Source: an uncultured Acidimicrobiales bacterium (lineage in GTDB: Bacteria; Actinomycetota; Acidimicrobiia; Acidimicrobiales; UBA10347). From it: a stretch of DNA of 6,923 nt. Below the pieces are notes generated by a model, which was not told the DNA's origin, ran no database searches, and saw only the letters and a program-made list of their open reading frames with translations. A program made the translations under genes and the position numbers. The DNA is taken from contig CALDGN010000148.1 in the NCBI GenBank assembly GCA_937942965.1, forward strand, positions 1 through 6,923. Direction: 5' to 3'. Shown piece by piece: positions 1-4,078 of this stretch. Every line of letters begins with the position of its first letter. The stretch's first letter is position 1.

Positions 1-11
1 CAGGCAAGCCT

Positions 12-88
12 GCCCACGTAGCTCAGTCGGATAGAGCGGGGACCTCCTAAGTCCTAGGCCGGGGGTTCGATTCCCTCCGTGGGCGCCA
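12..88 (+). tRNA. tRNA-Arg (anticodon CCT), CCA encoded
   Basis: The sequence folds as a complete cloverleaf. The acceptor stem pairs 12-18 with 78-84, the D stem pairs GCTC 21-24 with GAGC 34-37, the anticodon stem pairs 39-43 with 51-55, and the T stem pairs 61-65 with 73-77 around a TTCGATT loop. The anticodon loop CTCCTAA (44-50) gives anticodon CCT at 46-48, which reads the arginine codon AGG. The discriminator base is G85 and CCA is encoded at 86-88. The gene ends only 4 nt before the stop codon of the convergent toxin gene, so the two transcription units meet tail to tail. tRNA 3' ends are common integration sites, but no second copy of this 3' end is visible in the window. Confidence 0.96.
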
Positions 89-92
89 CTCG

Positions 93-410
93 CTACGACT
101 CTTCGAGGAAGACGGGGATGTCACGGCGTGCGTGCAGGATCCGCCAAACATCGACGTGCGAGTCATCGCCGACGTAGAAGATCAGGTACGGGAAGCCGGC
201 GACGGGCCAGCTGCGGAGTTCGGGGATATTCAACTCGAACGCGAAGCGCAATGAACCCGTCAGCGGATGGTCGCTGAGATGCTCAAATGCGCGCTCAAGC
301 GACTCGACGAAGCTTGCGGCGATGCCTGGAGGCGCCTCTTCCACGTAGTAGTCAAACGCTGCGTCTGCGTCGCTGATTGCGAGTTGCCGGAGCGTTATGC
401 GTGCCGCCAC
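93..410 (-). CDS. parE: ParE-family toxin of a type II toxin-antitoxin pair
   Basis: This 105-residue protein belongs to the RelE/ParE toxin superfamily. Members with a ParD partner typically inhibit DNA gyrase, while RelE relatives cleave mRNA. Visible family features are the N-terminal strand then helices (ADAAFDYYVEEA), a D-H-P-L-T-G turn, the R-S-W-P-V-A-G-F-P-Y strand with an L-I-F-Y strand, and the C-terminal V-D-V-W-R-I-L-H-A-R-R-D-I-P signature. I chose GTG at 410-408 because it lies one base after the parD stop (TGA-C-GTG) and gives the usual ParE length. An upstream ATG at 485 would add 25 residues inside parD that look unlike the family. No good ribosome-binding site is seen, so translation is probably coupled to parD. 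The choice of target (gyrase) is inferred from the family. Confidence 0.9.
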   Translation of the reverse strand: MAARITLRQLAISDADAAFDYYVEEAPPGIAASFVESLERAFEHLSDHPLTGSLRFAFELNIPELRSWPVAGFPYLIFYVGDDSHVDVWRILHARRDIPVFLEES

Positions 411-411
411 G

Positions 412-639
412 TCAGCTGGACTGAAGTCGCTCTCGCAATGCACCGATGTACTCGTCTGCCTCAGCGGCCACGGGAGAAGCAGCACCTTCGAGCAGGGCGG
501 AACGAAGACGATCTCGCTCTTGCGCCCTCCGGATCAGGTCTCGTATGTACTCGCTTGTCGATCCATAGTCGCCACGAGTCACCTGCGTGTCGACGAACGA
601 CTTGAGCTCATCGGGCAGAGACACGTTCATCGTCGTCAT
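412..639 (-). CDS. parD: ParD-like ribbon-helix-helix antitoxin
   Basis: This 75-residue protein has the ParD/CopG layout. The N-terminal strand M-N-V-S-L-P-D-E-L (residues 4-12) would form the DNA-binding ribbon. It is followed by helices containing G-D-Y-G-S-T-S-E-Y-I-R-D-L-I-R-R, a classic ParD block. The acidic and flexible C-terminus (from about residue 45) would wrap the toxin. Antitoxins of this type neutralise the partner toxin and repress their own promoter. The gene sits directly upstream of the toxin gene with a 1-nt gap. Two starts are possible, ATG at 639 (M-T-T-M-N-V) and ATG at 630. I prefer 639 because a -10 hexamer lies at the distance expected for a leaderless transcript beginning on that ATG. 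Neither start has a Shine-Dalgarno sequence. Confidence 0.92.
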   Translation of the reverse strand: MTTMNVSLPDELKSFVDTQVTRGDYGSTSEYIRDLIRRAQERDRLRSALLEGAASPVAAEADEYIGALRERLQSS

Positions 640-645
640 GCACGA

Positions 646-674
646 ACAATAGACCGCTTGGCAAAGATTGCCAA
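646..674 (-). promoter_or_regulatory. Candidate sigma-70-type promoter of parDE, probably leaderless
   Basis: On the minus strand TTGGCA (674-669) is separated by exactly 17 nt from TATTGT (651-646), a good match to housekeeping -35 and -10 boxes. The seventh base after the -10 is the A of the parD ATG at 639, so the transcript would start on or next to the start codon. Leaderless mRNAs are common in actinobacteria. The assignment is by eye. Confidence 0.6.
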
Positions 675-677
675 GCG
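655..677. promoter_or_regulatory. Perfect 10-3-10 inverted repeat, likely parD operator (or terminator hairpin)
   Basis: The left arm CGCTTGGCAA (655-664) and right arm TTGCCAAGCG (668-677) are exact reverse complements around AGA. The dyad covers the -35 box and most of the spacer of the proposed parDE promoter, as expected for an operator bound by a ParD ribbon-helix-helix dimer. Transcribed on the minus strand it would also form a 10-bp hairpin with a UCU loop, 52 nt after the GyrB-like stop and followed by the fairly U-rich GUCUAUUGUU. A terminator role for the upstream gene is therefore a real alternative. Confidence 0.7.
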
Positions 678-729
678 CACATCGAGCGTCCTAGTGACGC
701 TGCACGCAGTCGGGTCGAAGCGAAGACGC

Positions 730-1242
730 CTACGGAACGAAGCTGATGGTCAGGTGCTCGAGATCAAGATCGAGCTCGCCTAGGCGTGCCTGAAGGTCGG
801 CTTGATCGAACGTGCGGTCCTTCAAGAACTGCTCATCAACAACGAATCGAAGCGTCGTGCCACGGGGCGCTTGGCGGCCGGTGTCAGCAAAAGGCGCATC
901 TGGCTGGCCGCACGTGTAGGTCTGTTCATGAAGCGTCGCTTCATGGGAGACGCGGAGCGACGCCGTATGTGAGAGGGCGTTGACCACGACAATTCCCACC
1001 TTGCACACCTCCCGCTTGAGGCGCTCGTGCTCTTTGTGGTCCCGGCAGGCGTACAGGGTTGTCATGATGGCCTCGCCGAACGGGATTCCGAAGCAATCAG
1101 GCTCGAGCGAAATGCCAAGTCCGTCATTGCGGATCTCGACGTCGAGGCCGTCCACATTGATACCGATGTGGCGGACGGTCCCGCAGTGCGCCTCGGCCAA
1201 CGACAGGCAGAGCGCTTCGGGCGCGTTCACCGCCTCGATCAT
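730..1242 (-). CDS. Stand-alone degenerate GyrB-like ATPase-domain protein
   Basis: This 170-residue protein aligns by eye with the N-terminal GHKL ATPase domain of DNA gyrase subunit B. Matching blocks are N-D-G-L-G-I (39-44; gyrase D-D-G-R-G-I), F-G-I-P-F-G-E-A-I-M-T-T-L-Y-A (51-65; gyrase G-I-P-x-x-D-V-V-M-T-x-L-H-A), V-V-V-N-A-L-S (85-91), G-T-T-L-R-F (128-133; gyrase G-T-x-V-R-F) and a tail resembling the end of the GHKL domain. ATP-handling residues are eroded. The E-V-V-D-N-x-x-D-E-A motif is not recognisable, the first Asp of D-D-G-R-G is Asn, and the lid G-G-L-H-G-V-G reads R-E-V-C-K-V-G. There is no transducer, TOPRIM or other gyrase domain. It probably cannot hydrolyse ATP. The start ATG overlaps the stop of the preceding small gene (ATGA), with a weak AGG just upstream, and the reading frame stays open back to 1338. 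Function is unknown. The location upstream of parDE hints at a link to gyrase-directed toxicity, which is inference only. Confidence 0.7.
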   Translation of the reverse strand: MIEAVNAPEALCLSLAEAHCGTVRHIGINVDGLDVEIRNDGLGISLEPDCFGIPFGEAIMTTLYACRDHKEHERLKREVCKVGIVVVNALSHTASLRVSHEATLHEQTYTCGQPDAPFADTGRQAPRGTTLRFVVDEQFLKDRTFDQADLQARLGELDLDLEHLTISFVP

Positions 1243-1385
1243 GTCGCCTGAGTACGGATGTTCGACGTAATAGGTCTGGTGGTGTGGGTAGCCAGCATCG
1301 CCTGTTTGGCCTCGTCCTGGGTCTCGTAGCGAGCGATGTCAAATCGAGTCCCGTGCGTGTCCTGCCGTACGAGATGCCAACTCAC
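1239..1385 (-). CDS. Small W-H-L-V-R-Q-D protein, probably frameshifted (SPOR-like in actinobacteria)
   Basis: GTG at 1385 opens a 48-codon frame starting M-S-W-H-L-V-R-Q-D, followed by H-G-T-R-F-D-I-A-R-Y and E-A-K-Q-A-M. This resembles short actinobacterial proteins, sometimes called SPOR-domain proteins, that I recall as W-x-V-R-Q-D-x-x-G-N-R-F/Y with an A-E-A helix and an end like H-K-Q-x-Y-W-V-E. After about residue 32 the frame turns into unconvincing sequence. The -1 frame, which is the GyrB-like frame, instead encodes P-H-H-Q-T-Y-Y-V-E-H at 1287-1258, matching the expected ending. A 1-nt shift therefore probably occurred near 1288-1297. As written, the stop TGA overlaps the next ATG (ATGA), giving coupled translation. 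A stop lies three codons upstream of the GTG, so no longer start exists in frame. If the shift is an error, the true product is a fusion of about 200 residues with the GyrB-like domain. Confidence 0.5.
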   Translation of the reverse strand: MSWHLVRQDTHGTRFDIARYETQDEAKQAMLATHTTRPITSNIRTQAT

Positions 1386-1391
1386 ATCGCG

Positions 1392-1397
1392 AGACTA
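1392..1397 (-). promoter_or_regulatory. Candidate -10 box for the small-protein/GyrB-like operon
   Basis: TAGTCT on the minus strand fits the actinobacterial -10 pattern TANNNT. The seventh base downstream is the G of the GTG start at 1385, so the mRNA would be leaderless, the same geometry as at parD. No convincing -35 is seen, and the upstream region is occupied by the hairpin at 1402-1431. Confidence 0.35.
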
Positions 1398-1401
1398 CCG
1401 A

Positions 1402-1431
1402 ACCGCCTCGGTGCAGAACCGCCGAGGTGGT
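1402..1431. repeat. 10-bp inverted repeat between divergent genes
   Basis: ACCGCCTCGG (1402-1411) pairs with CCGAGGTGGT (1422-1431), with nine Watson-Crick pairs, one G-T pair and a 10-nt loop. It lies between the start of the minus-strand small-protein/GyrB-like unit and the plus-strand PhyH-like gene. It could be an operator or a 5' hairpin. There is no U-tract for a terminator. Confidence 0.4.
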
Positions 1432-1480
1432 CGCCGTCGTAGCTAGCCGATGGGTGGTTGAAACTAGGGTCGGTTGTGGA

Positions 1481-1490
1481 AGGAAGGGAG
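1481..1490 (+). promoter_or_regulatory. Shine-Dalgarno sequence fixing the PhyH-like start
   Basis: The purine run AGGAAGGGAG ends 5 nt before ATG at 1496 and selects that start over the in-frame GTG at 1427, whose extra 23 residues do not look protein-like. Confidence 0.8.
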
Positions 1491-1495
1491 CGACG

Positions 1496-2335
1496 ATGCC
1501 TGAGCTGCAGCGAGTGAACGGTGCCGATGCGAGTGCGTCGGCAGTGAGCGAGATCCTCAATCGCGATGGCGCAGTCATCGTCGAAGGGGCGGTTGCGCCG
1601 GACCTGTTGGCAGCGCTCAACGACGACCTCGATCGGTTCGTCGACGACCTCGGCGTCGGTCTGCGCAATCCGGTCAACGACCGTATGGTCCAGTTCTACG
1701 GCTCGTCGACGGTGCGCTTCGATGGCCTGCCGGCGAAGTCCGATGGCTTCGTCGAGGTGCTCCAGCTTCCGCTACTCCAAGACGTCGCCGAGATCGTGCT
1801 CAAGCCGCAGTGCCTCGACTTCCTCCTCAACACGGCGCAGCTCATCGAGATCCGCCCCGGCGAGTCCGTCCAGGACATTCATCGCGACGAAGACGCCTGG
1901 CCGCATATGCCGCAGGACAAGCCGCAGCTCGAGGTCGAGGCCATGTTTGCGCTCACCGACTTCACGCTCGCCAACGGCGCAACGCAGGTCGTCGTGGGAA
2001 GCCACCTGTGGGAGCCCGACCGGATGCCTACGAACAACGAGATCACCCACGCGGAGATGCCCGCCGGCTCGGCACTGATCTACCTGGGCTCCACCCTCCA
2101 CGGCGGCGGGGCGAACACCACCAAGGATGAGCGGCGCCGAGGCATGTTCCTCGGCTTCGTCGTCGGCTGGCTACGCACCGAGGAAAACATGTTCCTCACC
2201 GTGCCGCTCGAGGCCGCCCGAACGATGCCCGTGCGAGTGCAAGAGCTCCTCGGCTACAAGCCGCACGGACCTATCGGCGTCGTCGACGTCGGCACCCCAA
2301 TGGTGCTGCTCGAACCGTCGCCGTCAGCCCAATAG
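1496..2335 (+). CDS. Phytanoyl-CoA dioxygenase (PhyH)-like Fe(II)/2-oxoglutarate oxygenase
   Basis: This is a 279-residue soluble oxygenase of the PhyH family. Such enzymes use Fe(II), O2 and 2-oxoglutarate to hydroxylate acyl-CoAs, amino acids (ectoine, proline) or secondary metabolites. The metal triad is visible as H129-x-D131 in D-I-H-R-D-E-D-A-W and distal H202 in S-T-L-H-G-G-G. The 2-oxoglutarate-binding arginine is likely R213 or a neighbour in D-E-R-R-R-G, about 11 residues after the distal histidine as in human phytanoyl-CoA hydroxylase. The N-terminal helices contain the usual D-G-A-V-I-V-E-G region (24-31), and N-G-A-T-Q-V-V-V-G-S-H (160-170) is a typical PhyH core strand. No signal peptide is present. 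The gene stops at 2335 and abuts the convergent regulator's stop at 2336, with no room for a terminator. The substrate is unknown. Neighbouring oxygenases and the regulator suggest shared metabolism. Confidence 0.87.
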   Translation: MPELQRVNGADASASAVSEILNRDGAVIVEGAVAPDLLAALNDDLDRFVDDLGVGLRNPVNDRMVQFYGSSTVRFDGLPAKSDGFVEVLQLPLLQDVAEIVLKPQCLDFLLNTAQLIEIRPGESVQDIHRDEDAWPHMPQDKPQLEVEAMFALTDFTLANGATQVVVGSHLWEPDRMPTNNEITHAEMPAGSALIYLGSTLHGGGANTTKDERRRGMFLGFVVGWLRTEENMFLTVPLEAARTMPVRVQELLGYKPHGPIGVVDVGTPMVLLEPSPSAQ

Positions 2336-3016
2336 TCAGAGGAGCGCGTAGCCGAGGAACCAATCCGGCAGCGAGCGTCGGTGTCCACGCAGTGCGACGA
2401 CTTTGATGTCGCCGGACCGGGTGGCGGTCGACCAGGCGAGATCCCCGATCCACCATCTCGACAGCGTTTCGGTTGTGGTCGTGATGACAATCTCAGCGTC
2501 GTAGCCACCATCGGTCGTGCACAACTCCGCGGTCCCGTTGCTGATGATGAGCCACATCGAGCGATCGCCGAGCGGGCGGTCGGTCAGCGAGAACTCGATG
2601 ACCGTGCGCTCCGACGGAACGTTCTCGAAGTTGATGCGACGCTGGATGTCCCACAGCAACACATCGGGATCCAGGTGGTCGGGTTGCAACCCTCGGCGGT
2701 CCCACGCCGTCGACCACTTCGCAAGCTCGATGAGCACGGGAGCGAGCGCAGTGCCCGCTTCGGTCAACGAGTACGACGTAGCCGTGTCTGCGCCGTGCTG
2801 TTCGACCAAGCCCGACGCGCACAGCTGGCGGAGCCGCTTCGACAGCGTGTCCTTGGCGATGGCGGGGAGGCCTCGCCGGATCTGGTTGAAACCCGTTGAA
2901 CCGCTGAGGAGCTCCCGGACGACGAGAAGCGTCCACCGCTCCCACACGAGTTCGAGCGCTCTCGCCATTGGACAGAACTGTCCATAGCTGGTTGCCGGAA
3001 CGGCCGTGTTGCTCAT
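2336..3016 (-). CDS. HxlR-family winged-helix regulator with C-terminal SCP2-like domain
   Basis: This is a 226-residue cytosolic transcription regulator. Residues about 13-108 form the HxlR winged helix, with the conserved cysteine C15 in F-C-P-M-A-R-A-L, W-E-R-W-T-L-L-V-V-R-E-L, the F-N-Q-I-R-R-G-L-P-A-I-A-K-D-T-L-S-K-R-L-type recognition region (43-62) and Y-S-L-T-E-A-G. In several HxlR proteins that cysteine senses electrophiles or disulfide stress. Residues about 115-226 resemble the SCP2/sterol-carrier-like domain often fused to actinobacterial HxlR proteins. They may bind a hydrophobic ligand. The ATG overlaps the stop of the cysteine-synthase-family gene (ATGA), so the two are translationally coupled and the regulator is co-expressed with that enzyme. 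Likely targets are its own operon and the neighbouring oxygenases (inference). Confidence 0.9.
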   Translation of the reverse strand: MSNTAVPATSYGQFCPMARALELVWERWTLLVVRELLSGSTGFNQIRRGLPAIAKDTLSKRLRQLCASGLVEQHGADTATSYSLTEAGTALAPVLIELAKWSTAWDRRGLQPDHLDPDVLLWDIQRRINFENVPSERTVIEFSLTDRPLGDRSMWLIISNGTAELCTTDGGYDAEIVITTTTETLSRWWIGDLAWSTATRSGDIKVVALRGHRRSLPDWFLGYALL

Positions 3017-3981
3017 TGCTCCTCGTTCTGAAACAAGCGGGTGCTGAGGTACTTGGTGCCGGAGTCACACGCCACCGTCACAACCGTCGAGCCGGGCCCG
3101 AGCTGGCGAGCGGTCTCGATCGCAGCGAGCACGTTGGCACCCGTGGAGGTGCCGGCGAAGACCGCTTCCTCCTTGGCAACGCGGCGGGACATGGCCATGG
3201 CGTCGGAGCTCGAGACGGTGACGATGTCGTTGACCAGCGCTCCGTCCCAAAGCGGGACGACGAACCCAGCGCCGACGCCTTCGATGTAGTGGCTGCCCGA
3301 TGAGCCGCCCGACAGCACCGCTGATTCCTCGGGCTCGACCGCGACGACCCGCACGGCCGAGGCGTGAGCTCGGAGGGCGCCCGAAATGCCCATGATCGAC
3401 CCGGCCGTGCCGACGCTTTGCACGAACGCGTCGACCTCTCCATCCGTCTGTGCCCAGATCTCATCGCCCATTACGCGATAGCCGTTGAGCTGGTCGACGT
3501 TGCGCAGTTGGTCGGTCCAGTAGCCGTTGGTTTCGGCAGCGATCTCGGCCGCGGCATCGATCATGGCGTGCGTCAACGCGGCGTCGGTCGCACCACCATT
3601 GCTCTCGACCAGGGTGAGTTCAGCGCCGAGCGATTCCATGTGGCGACGCTTCTCGACGCTGTACGCATCGGAGGTCACGATCCGGAGCGGATGCCCTTTG
3701 GCGGCGCAAACCTGGGCCAGCGAAACGCCGGTGCTGCCGCCGGTGTATTCGACGACGGTCCCGCCGGCAGGAAGCCGTCCGTCGAGCTCGGCGGCGGTGA
3801 TCATGGCGAGCGCCATTCGGTCCTTCATGCTGCCGGTCGGGTTCGCGGCCTCGAACTTGACGAAGATCCGCCCGCAGTCCGGAGGCACGACATGGCGCAG
3901 TTCGACGAGCGGCGTGTTGCCGATGCAGTCGAGAACCGACGAGGCAACGGGGCCCGCCGTGATGTGGCTGCGATCGGTCAC
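3013..3981 (-). CDS. PLP-dependent cysteine synthase family enzyme
   Basis: This 322-residue fold-type II PLP enzyme belongs to the O-acetylserine sulfhydrylase/cystathionine beta-synthase family. Visible elements are I-G-N-T-P-L-V-E-L (20-28), the PLP lysine K53 in N-P-T-G-S-M-K-D-R, the phosphate loop G-T-A-G-S (191-195), S279 in the S-T-G-A-N block near the pyridine nitrogen, and D-S-G-T-K-Y-L-S-T (306-314). The substrate/asparagine loop reads T-G-G-S-T-G (80-85) instead of the usual T-S-G-N-T-G, so the residue that normally contacts PLP O3' is Ser. This points to a subgroup distinct from classical CysK, and the product may not be cysteine. The GTG at 3981 was chosen because AAAGAGGTGA (3996-3987) sits 8 nt upstream. 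ATGs at 4068 and 4122 add atypical sequence, the latter overlapping the neighbour. It is operonic with the HxlR gene (4-nt overlap). Confidence 0.88.
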   Translation of the reverse strand: MTDRSHITAGPVASSVLDCIGNTPLVELRHVVPPDCGRIFVKFEAANPTGSMKDRMALAMITAAELDGRLPAGGTVVEYTGGSTGVSLAQVCAAKGHPLRIVTSDAYSVEKRRHMESLGAELTLVESNGGATDAALTHAMIDAAAEIAAETNGYWTDQLRNVDQLNGYRVMGDEIWAQTDGEVDAFVQSVGTAGSIMGISGALRAHASAVRVVAVEPEESAVLSGGSSGSHYIEGVGAGFVVPLWDGALVNDIVTVSSSDAMAMSRRVAKEEAVFAGTSTGANVLAAIETARQLGPGSTVVTVACDSGTKYLSTRLFQNEEQ

Positions 3982-3986
3982 GGCAG

Positions 3987-3996
3987 TCACCTCTTT
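3987..3996 (-). promoter_or_regulatory. Shine-Dalgarno sequence fixing the cysteine-synthase-family start
   Basis: AAAGAGGTGA on the minus strand places GAGG 8 nt before GTG at 3981 and supports that codon over the upstream ATGs. Confidence 0.75.
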
Positions 3997-4046
3997 CGTG
4001 GTTGCGATGGCGTCGATCGCAACACTACGAACGAGCGCAGCATCGG

Positions 4047-4069
4047 CATAGTCCAAAGATTGGACCATG
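4047..4069. promoter_or_regulatory. Near-perfect 10-3-10 inverted repeat, operator or hairpin terminator
   Basis: CATAGTCCAA (4047-4056) and TTGGACCATG (4060-4069) are inverted around AGA, with 9 of 10 positions matching and a G-U pair at the tenth in the minus-strand RNA. The dyad lies 9 nt after the stop of the left isopenicillin-N-synthase-like gene and 65 nt before the cysteine-synthase-family Shine-Dalgarno region. As RNA it forms a 10-bp stem with a UCU loop but no U-tract. It could terminate the upstream gene in part, or be the operator of the enzyme-HxlR operon. Its centre is identical to that of the parD dyad. Confidence 0.6.
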
Positions 4070-4078
4070 CACTGGAGA

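Noticed and set aside
61..88. tRNA 3' end as an att site with a second copy
   Set aside because: I found no repeat of this segment elsewhere in the window, so only an untested possibility remains.
411..485. Longer ParE reading from ATG at 485
   Set aside because: The extra 25 residues lie wholly inside parD and do not resemble ParE. GTG at 410 directly follows the parD stop.
397..783. Plus-strand open frame across parD and its promoter
   Set aside because: It is antisense to a well-supported parD gene, has no family resemblance and no ribosome-binding site.
2493..3068. Alternative minus-strand frame over the HxlR gene
   Set aside because: It is rich in Arg and Pro with no domain features, typical of an out-of-frame shadow in GC-rich DNA.
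4033..4056. Promoter using TTGGAC in the 4047-4069 dyad as a -35 box
   Set aside because: No TANNNT-like hexamer occurs 16-19 nt downstream. The nearest, TAGTGT, is about 23 nt away.
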